A DNA stretch of 64,000 bases, from positions 248,001-312,000 of the forward strand of contig NZ_JAIBOA010000008.1 in the NCBI RefSeq assembly GCF_019458805.1, given 5' to 3'. The notes below the pieces were generated by a model. That model made no database searches. It was given only the letters and a program-made list of their open reading frames with translations, and was not told the DNA's origin. This document shows positions 1 to 7,881 of this stretch, piece after piece (within the stretch, counting starts at the first letter, position 1; each line of letters begins with the position of its first letter). This stretch comes from Actinomadura parmotrematis. GTDB taxonomy: Bacteria > Actinomycetota > Actinomycetes > Streptosporangiales > Streptosporangiaceae. Both the position numbers and the translations under genes were made by a program.

Positions 1-194
1 GCGGCCGAGCTCATCACGTTGGTCCCGGCGTAGAGCACGATGCCCTCGGTGTCGTACTGGCGCGCGTGCGCCCGCAGCGCGCGCTGCACCGTCCCGGCCA
101 CGGCCTCGGGAGTGGGCGCGCCGAGCTGCGACGCGACCCGCGCCATGCGGTCCCGGGCGGTCGGAGACGCCCACGGCGCCGTCTCCAGGGTCAT
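1..194 (-). CDS. Unidentified protein, N-terminal fragment (runs off window)
   Basis: The reading frame starts at an ATG at 194 preceded by a strong AAGGAGG four bases upstream, so translation is well supported. Only about 64 codons lie inside the window. The visible part begins MTLETAPWASP and contains YDTEGIVLYAGTNVMSSAA near its end. The last stretch faintly resembles the segment of serine hydroxymethyltransferase-type PLP enzymes that reads LIASEN-x-x-SPAV, but this is a weak resemblance. It is divergent from the KstR2-like TetR gene and shares its upstream region, which holds a copy of the regulon palindrome at 290-307, so it is probably controlled by that repressor. The function cannot be assigned from this fragment. 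Confidence 0.6.
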   Translation of the reverse strand, partial: MTLETAPWASPTARDRMARVASQLGAPTPEAVAGTVQRALRAHARQYDTEGIVLYAGTNVMSSA

Positions 195-289
195 GCGGCC
201 TCCTTAGCGGGTGATATGACGAAGAAAGTAGAGAATGTCCCGGTCATTCCGCCAGGGGCGGCCGCCGGCACGGGATCCCGCCGGATCTC

Positions 290-307
290 ACCAAGCGTTT
301 GCTCGTT
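290..307. promoter_or_regulatory. Regulon palindrome, site A (TetR intergenic region)
   Basis: ACCAAGC-GTTT-GCTCGTT matches the shared consensus ACCAAGC-N4-GCTTGGT. A second, half-conserved copy (AACAAGC) lies at 338-344 near the -35 region expected for the TetR gene. The position between two divergent genes fits autoregulation plus control of the left-hand gene. Confidence 0.65.
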
Positions 308-372
308 CGCGTACCCTGGTGTCGACGCGCCTGGTCGAACAAGCGATTGGGCGCACCCGGCATAATGAGGGG

Positions 373-1035
373 GTGACGAGCACGAGCACGAATTCCGGAC
401 GCCCCAAAGCCGCCGCCGAGGGCGCGCCGCGCCGCCGCAGCCGGGGCTCCACGGCCCTGGCCTCCGAGCGGCGCGAGCACCTGGTGCGCCTCGCCGCCGA
501 CCTGTTCGCGGAGAAGGGCTTCCAGGCCACCACCGTCCGCAACATCGCCGAGGAGGCCGGCATCCTGTCCGGCAGCCTCTACCACCACTTCGACTCCAAG
601 GAGTCGATCGTGGACGAGATCCTCGCGGGCTTCTTCGAAGAGATCATGACCGCCTACCGCGGCGTCCTGGACGAGGGCGGGGATCCGCGCGCGACCATCG
701 CGGGCCTCGTCCGCATCGCCTTCGGCACCCTGGAGCCGCACCGCGCCGCCATCACGGTGATGCAGAACGACTGGAGCTACCTGCAGTCGATGCCGCGCTT
801 CGCCTATCTCGCCAAGTCCGAGGACGAGGTCGAGAAGATGTGGGTGGACGCGATCCGGGCGGGCCAGGACGCGGACCTGTTCCGCGCCGACATCGACCCC
901 AAGCTGACCTACCGGATGATCCGCGACACCATCTGGGTGGCGGTGCGCTGGTTCAAGCCGGGCGGCCGGCTGGACGCCCAGGGCCTCGCCGACCACTACC
1001 TCAAGGTGATGTTCGACGGCATCAACACGCACTGA
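373..1035 (+). CDS. TetR-family repressor, KstR2-like
   Basis: This is a 220-residue TetR regulator. The N-terminal helix-turn-helix (about residues 35-80) reads ATTVRNIAEEAGILSGSLYHHFDSKE, and the C-terminal half contains MIRDTIWVAVRWFKPGG. Both stretches closely resemble mycobacterial KstR2, the repressor of the lower steroid C/D-ring pathway that responds to a CoA thioester. I chose the GTG at 373 because CATAAT lies only six bases upstream, which gives a leaderless transcript; an in-frame ATG at 235 would add a basic tail absent from the family. Site A and a half-site lie in its promoter region. It is the best candidate for the protein that binds the palindrome repeated through the window. 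The family call is strong; KstR2 orthology and the ligand are inference. Confidence 0.85.
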   Translation: MTSTSTNSGRPKAAAEGAPRRRSRGSTALASERREHLVRLAADLFAEKGFQATTVRNIAEEAGILSGSLYHHFDSKESIVDEILAGFFEEIMTAYRGVLDEGGDPRATIAGLVRIAFGTLEPHRAAITVMQNDWSYLQSMPRFAYLAKSEDEVEKMWVDAIRAGQDADLFRADIDPKLTYRMIRDTIWVAVRWFKPGGRLDAQGLADHYLKVMFDGINTH

Positions 1036-1177
1036 GCACCGCGCCCGAGCGGCGCGCGCCGCCCCGGACCCGGCCGCACCGCGCCGCCGTGTCCTTCGTC
1101 ACACTTGCCCCGATGACGGTGACGATTCGCCCGTAGGGGACGCTGTTACCGAAGAGGATTTTTCGGGGGGAGGCGAC

Positions 1178-1408
1178 ATGACGGCTCAACGGGGCGCCGC
1201 AGATCACGAGGAGCCGCCCTCGCCGTCGGTGCAGGCGGCGACGGCGCGAGGACTCCAGGAGCTGTTCCCTGGGGTGCGGGTCTGGTACGGCAGGGCGACC
1301 GGTTCGTGGTGGGCGCTCGTGCCCCTCGGCCAGGGGCCGCGCCTGCTGGAGGCGCCGACGCCGCAGCGGCTGCGCGAAGCGATCATGAGCGCCCGCACGC
1401 ACGGCTGA
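1178..1408 (+). CDS. Small conserved hypothetical protein
   Basis: This is a 76-residue soluble protein with a disordered N-terminus and a compact C-terminal part containing LFPGVRVWYGRATGSWWALV and EAPTPQRLREAI. There is no signal peptide or membrane segment. A GGGGGAGG ribosome-binding site sits a few bases before the ATG, and codon use matches the surroundings. The pattern is like short single-domain proteins seen across Streptosporangiales, but I do not know a function. It stands alone between the TetR gene and the convergent thiolase gene. Confidence 0.7.
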   Translation: MTAQRGAADHEEPPSPSVQAATARGLQELFPGVRVWYGRATGSWWALVPLGQGPRLLEAPTPQRLREAIMSARTHG

Positions 1409-1455
1409 GCGGGTGCCCGGACGGACGAAGGGACGGACGGGCGGGGCGGGACCGG

Positions 1456-2595
1456 TCAGGCGGCGGTGAGCACGGCGGCACTGCCGTAGCTGCCGCCGAA
1501 CCCGGTGCAGAGCGCCACGCCCGCCCCCGGCACCTGGTTGGCGCCCTCGCCGCGCAGCTGGCGGACGGCCTCGGCGACGTTGTTGAGGCCGTGCACGTAG
1601 CCCTCCGACAGCAGCCCGCCGTGCGGGTTGACCGGCACCCGCCCGTTCCACGCGATCTCCTGGGCGTGCAGCGCCACCCCGAGGTCGGCGCGGTCCACCA
1701 GGCCGAAATCCTCCAGCTGCCGCGGGACGAGCCAGCTGTAGGCGTCGTAGAGCAGCGACACGTCGATGTCGCCGGGCTTCATGCCGGCGGCGTCGTAGAG
1801 CGCCCCGGCGATGTGGCCGGAGAAGATCCGGGTGACGTCGGCGGCCTTGTCCATGGTGGAGGCGCCCGGCCCGCCGCCGCGCACGACGGCGTGGACGCGC
1901 GGCGCGTCCGGGGCGAGCTCGGCCCGGACGAGGACGAGCGCGCACGCCCCGTCGGTCTCCTGGCAGCAGTCCAGGCGGCGGAGCGGCGAGGCCACCATCG
2001 GGCTGCCCAGGTAGGCGGCCAGGTCCACCGTCTCGTGGCGCAGCGCGCGCGGGTTGCGGAAGGCGTGCCGCCGCGACTGCCCGACGACCGCGTGGGTGTG
2101 GACGGCGGTCAGCTCCGCGTCGTGCAGGTAGCGCTGCCCGGCCAGCGCGAACTGGTGGACGGGCCCGGCCATGCCGTAGGGGTGGGTGAACTGCTCCTCG
2201 GCGCCCTCGCCGAGCTTCAGCCCGAGGGCGTTCATCCGCTGGCCCGACCGGCCGTTCAGCGCCCGGTAGACGAGCACCGACTCGGCGATGCCGGCGTCGA
2301 TGAGCATGGCGGCGTCGGCGAGGATCGAGGCGCTCTGCGTGCCGCCGCCGTAGATCTCGTTGTGCCAGCCGATCTCGCCGAGCCGCAGCTCGCGGGCCAG
2401 GTACAGCACCGGCGCCGAGTCGTTCAGGTGGTAGGACAGGATCGCGTCGGGCCGCTCGATCCCGGCGTCGGCCAGCGCGGCGCGGGCCGCCTCGGCGGCG
2501 AGCGACAGCTCGGTCCGGCCCGAGGCGCGCGAGAGCGCGGTCATGCCGACGCCCGCGACCGCGGCCCGTCCCGAGAACCCCTGCCTGCCGAGCAT
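1456..2595 (-). CDS. SCP-x/Ltp-type thiolase-like protein
   Basis: This is a 379-residue thiolase-fold protein of the non-specific lipid-transfer type. Family features are DCCQETDGACALVLV in the middle, NPHGGLLSEGYVHGLNNV, and the C-terminal ALCTGFGGSYGSAAVL. Members either cleave 3-ketoacyl-CoA thioesters or, as in Ltp2, carry out retro-aldol cleavage of steroid side-chain CoA esters together with a DUF35 partner. A DUF35 gene is present at 12196-12597 under the same kind of operator. The start at 2595 follows GGAGAGG with five-base spacing. The promoter (TTGTCT at 2717-2722, 17-bp spacer, TAGCGT at 2694-2699, minus strand) overlaps regulon site B. Whether it is a thiolase or an aldolase cannot be decided here. 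Confidence 0.85.
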   Translation of the reverse strand: MLGRQGFSGRAAVAGVGMTALSRASGRTELSLAAEAARAALADAGIERPDAILSYHLNDSAPVLYLARELRLGEIGWHNEIYGGGTQSASILADAAMLIDAGIAESVLVYRALNGRSGQRMNALGLKLGEGAEEQFTHPYGMAGPVHQFALAGQRYLHDAELTAVHTHAVVGQSRRHAFRNPRALRHETVDLAAYLGSPMVASPLRRLDCCQETDGACALVLVRAELAPDAPRVHAVVRGGGPGASTMDKAADVTRIFSGHIAGALYDAAGMKPGDIDVSLLYDAYSWLVPRQLEDFGLVDRADLGVALHAQEIAWNGRVPVNPHGGLLSEGYVHGLNNVAEAVRQLRGEGANQVPGAGVALCTGFGGSYGSAAVLTAA

Positions 2596-2717
2596 GCGTC
2601 CCTCTCCGCCGGTGCCGCCCGCCAGGGACGGGGCGCGATCCGTCCCCGGCGGTCGGCGTCTCGGGGCCGGGAGGCGCCCCGGCCGCGCTGCCGACGCTAA
2701 CGCGAACCCGCTTCGGA

Positions 2718-2735
2718 GACAAGCGCTTGCTCGGT
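2718..2735. promoter_or_regulatory. Regulon palindrome, site B (thiolase promoter)
   Basis: GACAAGC-GCTT-GCTCGGT overlaps the -35 element TTGTCT of the leftward thiolase promoter, whose -10 TAGCGT lies at 2694-2699 on the minus strand. Binding there would block polymerase. Confidence 0.65.
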
Positions 2736-2803
2736 TCGATCGCACGGCCGCCCCCACGGCGACCACCCGGTGACCGCGCGGTCAGGGCGAGGGGCGGGAC
2801 CGG

Positions 2804-3103
2804 TCAGAGGGCGTACTGGGCGGCCAGCCGGCTCGCGATGATCGGGGCGATGTACTCCTTGATCAGCGCGCGGTGGGCCGGGTGGTCCCGGTAGACGATG
2901 AACTCGGCCTCGCCGTCGAAGTCGGCGACCACGGCGAAATCGGCATTGTCCTCGCTGAGGCCCGCGTCCAGGCCGACGCTGTAGGCGCGGATCTCCGGGA
3001 TCGTCCCGGGCAGCTCGCGGAGCCGCTCGGCGACCTCCTCCTGCTGGGACACCGTCGTCCCCTCGACCCACTTGAACACGACCACGTGCCGGAATCCGCT
3101 CAT
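2804..3103 (-). CDS. Dabb (stress-responsive A/B barrel) protein
   Basis: This is a 99-residue protein matching the dimeric alpha/beta-barrel Dabb family: FRHVVVFKWVEGTT at the N-terminus, a central NADFAVVADFDGEAEF strand and the YRDHPAHRALIKEYIAPI segment. Such proteins are small ferredoxin-like folds, sometimes with cyclase or hydrolase roles, often without a known activity. There is no clear ribosome-binding site, but TAGCGT lies seven bases before the ATG at 3103, so the message may be leaderless. It lies upstream of, and on the same strand as, the thiolase gene, but site B and the thiolase's own promoter lie between them. Confidence 0.8.
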   Translation of the reverse strand: MSGFRHVVVFKWVEGTTVSQQEEVAERLRELPGTIPEIRAYSVGLDAGLSEDNADFAVVADFDGEAEFIVYRDHPAHRALIKEYIAPIIASRLAAQYAL

Positions 3104-3350
3104 GGGCGCAACGCTACAGCTCAGCGCCCGGGCCGCCGGGCGCCGACACCTCGGCCGGTCCGGGCGCAATCGCCCCGGATGACCGCAAGCGGCCAGAACC
3201 TGGGCGGAGACGTTCCGCCGCGCCATCCCATGGACATGGTCTCGAACTGGTGGAAAAACCACCATGGGCCATGCAGCGGCCCGGATTAACGTGCGATACG
3301 GGGAATTTGTTCCACATGATCAGGGTTGCCGCCCTTCGGAGGTGCTCTTC

Positions 3351-5024
3351 GTGGACGCAGCGAAGCCCGCGGCGCCGGTCTGGCCGTTCTCCACGGCCAC
3401 GGCCGCCGTCGCCACGTTGCTCATCGTGCCGTCGCTGAACGGCGCGCCGTCGTGGCTGCACGGCCTCTCCCTGCTGGCCACCGGGCGCCCGCTCGCACCG
3501 CCGCACGCGATCGTGCTCGGTCTCGCGCTGGCGTTCGTCGCGCGCGGCGCGCAGCTGCGGCGCCGGGCGGCCTGGTTCGGCCTGATCCTGCTCGTCGGCA
3601 TGGGGCTGCTCGCCGTCGCGGCGGGCGACGACGCCCTCTGGCGGCTGCCGCTGCTGGCGGCGGCGCTCGCCGCCCTCTGGCTGCGCCGGAGCGCGTTCGA
3701 CGTGCGCCCGCACCCCGACCGCGTCAAGTCGGCGGTGCGCACCGGCGCCGGGCTGGTCCTCGGCACGGTCGTGCTGTCGGTGCTGATCGGCGGCGTGTCC
3801 CCCGGCTCGGTCGGGCGCGACGTGGCGACGGGCCTCGGCTCGACCGGCGCGCCGATCGACGGCGCGTCCTGGCTGCCGGGCCTGCTCGGCCTGGTCGGCG
3901 GCGTCGGCCTGCTCGTCATGGTGGTGACGCTGCTGGCCGCCGACCCGCCGCCCGCGCCGGGCGGCGAGGACGAGCGCCGGCGCGTCGCCGGGCTCGTCGC
4001 GCACCCCGGCTCCGACACCCTCGCGCCGTTCGCGCTGCGCCGCGACAAGTCCTACGTGTTCAGCCCGGACGGCGGCGCCGCCATCGGCTACCGGGTGCTG
4101 TTCGGCATCGCGGCGGCGGGCGGCGACCCGGTCGGCGACCCGGCCTCGCACGAGGCGGCCGTCCGCGCGTTCCTCGACCTGTGCCGCCGCACCGGCTGGC
4201 GCCCGGCGGTGCTCGGCGCGAGCGCGGAGATGCTGCCGGCCTGGGAGGGCCTGCACTCGATCGGCTTCGGCGACGAGGTGGTGCTCCGCCCCGAGGAGTT
4301 CTCGCTGAGCGGCCGGTCGATGCGCAACGTCCGGCAGGCCGTCAAGCGCACGCACAACACCGGCGTCACCACCGAGATCGTCCGCGAGTCCGACCTGTCG
4401 CCCGAGCTGCGCGAGCGCCTGCTCGGCATCGCCTCGTCCTCGCTCGGCGGCGCCGCCGAGCGCGGCTTCTCGATGAACCTCGACGAGCTGCTCACCGGCT
4501 TCCACCCGGGCACGGTCGTCGCGGTCGCCTACGACGGCGACGGCGCGCCGATCGCCTTCCAGCGCTACGCCGTCGCGGGCGGCGCCCTCAGCCTGGACGC
4601 GATGCGGCGCTCGCCCGAGGGCCCGAACGGCGTCAACGAGCGGCTCATCGTGGAGGTGGCCGAGTACGCCGCCGAGCACGGGCACCGGCTGGTGTCGCTG
4701 AACTTCGCGGCCTTCCGGGAGCTGCTGGAGGCCGAGGACCGCAACGTCGCCGAGCGCGTCGGCTACCGGACGCTGCACCTGCTGGACCCGCTCATCGCGG
4801 TCGAGTCGCTGTACCTGTTCAACAAGAAGTTCCGGCCCGGCTACCAGCCGCGCAGCGTGGTGTTCCGCTCCTGGAGCGACATCCTGCTGCTGGCCGCCGC
4901 GCTGCTCACCCTGGAGTTCGGCCGCACCCGGCCGGGCCGGGCGCACGCGGCCGCCCCGGCCGGGGCCCGCGAGGACGCGCTGCCCGAGGCCGCGCACCCC
5001 GCCGGCCACCTGGAACGCCCTTAG
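3351..5024 (+). CDS. DUF2156 membrane protein, MprF-like acyltransferase
   Basis: This 557-residue protein has several hydrophobic segments in roughly the first 210 residues, followed by a soluble DUF2156 domain from about residue 240 to 520 (FSPDGGAAIGYRVLFG, RSMRNVRQAVKRT, FQRYAV, SLDAMRR). This is the layout of phosphatidylglycerol lysyltransferases (MprF/LysX type), which transfer an aminoacyl group from tRNA to a membrane lipid. The lysyl-tRNA synthetase domain of mycobacterial LysX is absent. I chose GTG 3351 because GGAGG sits eight bases upstream; a longer frame starting at 3264 lacks such a site. It is followed by a strong double hairpin terminator. The amino-acid and lipid substrates are unknown. 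Confidence 0.8.
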   Translation: MDAAKPAAPVWPFSTATAAVATLLIVPSLNGAPSWLHGLSLLATGRPLAPPHAIVLGLALAFVARGAQLRRRAAWFGLILLVGMGLLAVAAGDDALWRLPLLAAALAALWLRRSAFDVRPHPDRVKSAVRTGAGLVLGTVVLSVLIGGVSPGSVGRDVATGLGSTGAPIDGASWLPGLLGLVGGVGLLVMVVTLLAADPPPAPGGEDERRRVAGLVAHPGSDTLAPFALRRDKSYVFSPDGGAAIGYRVLFGIAAAGGDPVGDPASHEAAVRAFLDLCRRTGWRPAVLGASAEMLPAWEGLHSIGFGDEVVLRPEEFSLSGRSMRNVRQAVKRTHNTGVTTEIVRESDLSPELRERLLGIASSSLGGAAERGFSMNLDELLTGFHPGTVVAVAYDGDGAPIAFQRYAVAGGALSLDAMRRSPEGPNGVNERLIVEVAEYAAEHGHRLVSLNFAAFRELLEAEDRNVAERVGYRTLHLLDPLIAVESLYLFNKKFRPGYQPRSVVFRSWSDILLLAAALLTLEFGRTRPGRAHAAAPAGAREDALPEAAHPAGHLERP

Positions 5025-5043
5025 CGCGCGTTCCCCGCACGTC

Positions 5044-5093
5044 GCACGGGCACCCCGTGCGAGCGCCCCGGTCCCCGCGGACCGGGGCGCTCG
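5044..5093 (+). terminator. Tandem hairpin terminator
   Basis: A 7-bp hairpin (5044-5060) is followed by a perfect 15-bp stem (5060-5074 with 5079-5093, 4-base loop). It lies just after the DUF2156 gene. There is no T-run, as is common in high-GC actinobacteria. Confidence 0.75.
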
Positions 5094-5109
5094 TACGTCG
5101 GCCGCCTGT

Positions 5110-5134
5110 TAGGCTTCCCAAGCGAGCGCTTGGT
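5110..5134 (+). promoter_or_regulatory. Promoter -10 with regulon palindrome, site C
   Basis: A -10-like TAGGCT at 5110-5115 is followed immediately by CCCAAGC-GAGC-GCTTGGT (5117-5134), a near-perfect inverted repeat covering the expected transcription start. This is a repressor position for the downstream LLM oxidoreductase gene. Confidence 0.7.
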
Positions 5135-5205
5135 ACGTAATGATGGGTCGGGCGTCGCGTCACGGCGCACCCGCCGGGCCCGCTTGTGGAGAAGGAGCCG
5201 AACAC

Positions 5206-6279
5206 GTGGCCGTCAGCCCGATGAAGTTCTCGACCTTCCATCTGTTCCACCAGTTCGAGGGGCAGACCACGCGGGAGGTGTACGACTACCAGATCGAGAT
5301 CGTCGAGCTGCTGGAGGAGCTCGGCTTCGACGGCGTGTGGGTCGCCGAGCACCACTTCCGGGACTACGGCGCCGTGCCCAACATCTTCACGCTGCTCGCC
5401 CACCTCGCCGCGCGCACCGAGCGCCTGCGCCTCGGCACCGGCATCGTGGTGCTGCCCCTGCACAACCCGATCCACGTGGCCGAGGAGGCCGCGATGGTGG
5501 ACGTGCTGTCGAACGGCCGCCTCCAGCTCGGCATCGGCCGCGGCTACCAGAGCGTGGAGTTCGAGAACTTCGGCCTGGACCTCGCCGAGGCCCGCGACCG
5601 CTTCAACGAGTGCCTGGACATGCTCGTCGGCCTCTGGACGCAGGACGACTACGAGTACAAGGGCCGCTTCCACGAGACGACGCACCCGCTCACCCTGATG
5701 CCGAAGCCCGTGCAGCGCCCGCACCCGCCGCTGCACGTGGCGGCGGTGAGCCCGGAGACCGTCGAGATCTACGCCCGGCGCGGGCTGCCGATCCTGGCCG
5801 ACCCGGCCGCCACCTTCAACAAGATCGCCAAGGCGGCGCGGACCTGGCATGACACCGCCGCCGGGGCCGGCGTGGACACCGCCGGCGTCGAGCTGGTCGC
5901 GAGCCGCTCGGTGTACGTGGCGCCGACCCTGGACCAGGCCCGCGAGGACCAGGCCCGGTTCGAGGCCGGCTTCGACCGCTCCCGCATCTTCAACGTCAAG
6001 AGCGCCCCGATCGACCCGGCCACCGGCAAGGCCGCCAAGGGCTTCGAGTTCTACCAGGACCGCTACCTGAAGGGCGGCGAGGTCGACAACGAGTTCCGCT
6101 GGGACAAGCTGGACGTCATCGGCGACCCCGAGCGCGTCATCGGGCAGATCCGGTCGATCCGGGAGATGGGCTACACCAACCTGATGTGCGATTTCGGATC
6201 CACCCGCCCCCTGCCGATCGAGGACATGAAGAAGGTCCTGCGGTTCTTCGCCGCGGAGGTCATGCCGGCCTTCCGGTGA
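5206..6279 (+). CDS. LLM-class flavin-dependent oxidoreductase
   Basis: This 357-residue TIM-barrel protein belongs to the luciferase-like monooxygenase superfamily, whose members use FMN or F420. Typical segments are DGVWVAEHHFRDYG, RLRLGTGIVVLPLHNP, LSNGRLQLGIGRGYQ and LMPKPVQRPHPPLHVAA. GTG 5206 is preferred because GAAGGAG lies eight bases upstream; ATG 5221 would have too long a spacing. It is the first gene behind regulon site C and is followed 43 bp later by an acyl-CoA ligase gene, so the two are probably one operon. It may oxygenate or dehydrogenate a CoA-pathway intermediate; the cofactor and substrate are not visible from sequence. Confidence 0.85.
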   Translation: MAVSPMKFSTFHLFHQFEGQTTREVYDYQIEIVELLEELGFDGVWVAEHHFRDYGAVPNIFTLLAHLAARTERLRLGTGIVVLPLHNPIHVAEEAAMVDVLSNGRLQLGIGRGYQSVEFENFGLDLAEARDRFNECLDMLVGLWTQDDYEYKGRFHETTHPLTLMPKPVQRPHPPLHVAAVSPETVEIYARRGLPILADPAATFNKIAKAARTWHDTAAGAGVDTAGVELVASRSVYVAPTLDQAREDQARFEAGFDRSRIFNVKSAPIDPATGKAAKGFEFYQDRYLKGGEVDNEFRWDKLDVIGDPERVIGQIRSIREMGYTNLMCDFGSTRPLPIEDMKKVLRFFAAEVMPAFR

Positions 6280-6322
6280 CCCACACCCCCGGTTTCTCCA
6301 GGCCGTTTCACTAGGAGGCGCG

Positions 6323-7837
6323 ATGTCCGTACACCGGCTCACACTCGGGGACGTGCTCGACGAGCACCGGCGCGGCCGCCCGCGCGGCACCGCCGTCGTG
6401 GACGGCGACGTCCGGCTCACCCATCCCGAGCTCGGCGACCGGGTGGACCGGCTCGCCGTCGCGCTCATGGCGGCCGGCGTCGGCCCCGGCGAGCGGGTGC
6501 TCTGGCTCGGCCAGAACTCCTTCCGGGTGCTGGAGCTGCTGCTCGCCGCCGGCCGGCTCGGCGCGGTGTTCTGCCCGGCCAACTGGCGGCAGAGCGCCGA
6601 CGAGCTCGCCCACGTCCTCACCGACCTCACCCCGAAGGTCGTCGTGTGGGAGGAGTCCGAGGCGGTCGAGAAGGCGCGCGGGCAGGTGCCCCTGAACGCC
6701 CGCTGGGTCCGCTCGGGCGAGGAGTACGAGTCCTTCCTGACCGGCGACGGCCGGGCCCTGCCCGGCGTCGTGAGCGCCGAGGTGGACGACGCCGCGCCCG
6801 TCCTCGCCCTCTACACCGCCGCCTTCGACGGCCGGCCGAACGCCGCGCTGCTCAGCCACGCCGCGCTCGTCGCGCACAGCATGGCGCTGCTGCACGTCCG
6901 GCAGATGGAGGACGGCTTCACCTTCCTCGCCTGCGGGCCGCTGTTCCACGTCGGCACGATGATGTTCACCCTGGCCACCTTCCAGCTCGGCGGGACGCTG
7001 GTGTTCACCCCCGCCTACGAGCCGGTCGAGGTGTGCCGCCTCATCGACGCCGAGAAGTGCACGCAGGCGTTCCTGTTCGGCCCGATGATCGACGGCCTGG
7101 TGCAGGCCAACGCCGGCGGGGCCTACGACCTGTCGTCCCTCCGCTTCGTCTCGCACTCCCCCGAGTGGGACGCCATGATCACCGTGGACGACAGCCCGTG
7201 GTGCGCGTCCAAGATGGGCGGCTACGGGCAGACCGAGGTCGGCGGCATGCTGACCTTCCTCGGCCTCGGCATGGGCGGCGCCGGGTACGCCGGCCGGCCG
7301 TCCCCGCTCGTCCACGTGCGGCTGCTGGACGCCGACGGGACCGAGGTCGCGCCCGGCGAGGTCGGCGAGATCTGCGCGCGCGGCCACTCGCTGTTCTCGG
7401 GCTACTGGAACCGGCCCGAGCTGAACGAGGCGAAGTCCCGGGGCGGCTGGCACCACACCGGCGACCTCGGCCGCCGCGAGCCCGACGGCACGCTCACCTT
7501 CATCGGCCCCAAGCTGCGGATGATCAAGTCGGCGAACGAGAACATCTACCCGGCCGAGGTCGAGCGCGCGCTGAAGTCCCATCCGGCCGTCGCCGACGCC
7601 GCCGTGATCGGCGTGCCCGACGAGCGGTTCGGGCAGTCGCCGAAGGCGGTCGTGGTGCTCGCCGAGGGCGCGTCGGCGACCGCCGAGGACGTCATCGAGC
7701 ACGTGCGCGGCGAGATCGCCTCCTACAAGAAGCCGCGCGAGGTGGAGTTCACCGACGCCATCCCGAAGCGCGGCTACACGCCCGACTACGACGCGCTGGA
7801 CGAGCGCTTCGGCGGCGGCGCCTACCCCGGCGCCTGA
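6323..7837 (+). CDS. AMP-dependent acyl-CoA ligase-like protein (atypical motifs)
   Basis: This is a 504-residue member of the ANL superfamily, which activates carboxylic acids to acyl-AMP and then acyl-CoA. Recognisable motifs are YGQTEVGG, GYWNRPELN, HTGDLGRREPDG and the C-terminal FGQSPKAVVVL region. Two motifs are unusual. The ATP phosphate-binding loop, normally YTSGTTG-x-PK, reads YTAAFDGRPNAALLS, and the terminal catalytic-lysine motif reads IPKRGYTPDYDA with no GK pair. A subfamily of actinobacterial FadD-like proteins shares this loop, so it may be a variant enzyme and not a dead one. AGGAGG precedes the ATG. It lies downstream of the LLM gene under site C. Confidence 0.8.
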   Translation: MSVHRLTLGDVLDEHRRGRPRGTAVVDGDVRLTHPELGDRVDRLAVALMAAGVGPGERVLWLGQNSFRVLELLLAAGRLGAVFCPANWRQSADELAHVLTDLTPKVVVWEESEAVEKARGQVPLNARWVRSGEEYESFLTGDGRALPGVVSAEVDDAAPVLALYTAAFDGRPNAALLSHAALVAHSMALLHVRQMEDGFTFLACGPLFHVGTMMFTLATFQLGGTLVFTPAYEPVEVCRLIDAEKCTQAFLFGPMIDGLVQANAGGAYDLSSLRFVSHSPEWDAMITVDDSPWCASKMGGYGQTEVGGMLTFLGLGMGGAGYAGRPSPLVHVRLLDADGTEVAPGEVGEICARGHSLFSGYWNRPELNEAKSRGGWHHTGDLGRREPDGTLTFIGPKLRMIKSANENIYPAEVERALKSHPAVADAAVIGVPDERFGQSPKAVVVLAEGASATAEDVIEHVRGEIASYKKPREVEFTDAIPKRGYTPDYDALDERFGGGAYPGA

Positions 7838-7841
7838 CCGC

Positions 7842-7872
7842 CCGGCGGCGGGCGGGCCCCGCCCGCCGCCGG
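7842..7872. terminator. Bidirectional terminator hairpin
   Basis: A perfect 15-bp inverted repeat (7842-7856 with 7858-7872) with almost no spacer lies between the convergent acyl-CoA ligase and cyclase-family genes and could end both transcripts. Confidence 0.7.
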
Positions 7873-7881
7873 CGGCCGCCG

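Noticed and set aside
1022..2722. Long Arg/Pro-rich reading frames opposite or beside real genes (this one and many like it, for example 6646-10884, 12920-17068, 23199-24566)
   Set aside because: They are by-products of very high GC third positions: low-complexity Arg/Ala/Pro/Gly composition, no family motifs, no ribosome-binding sites, and full overlap with clear genes in another frame.
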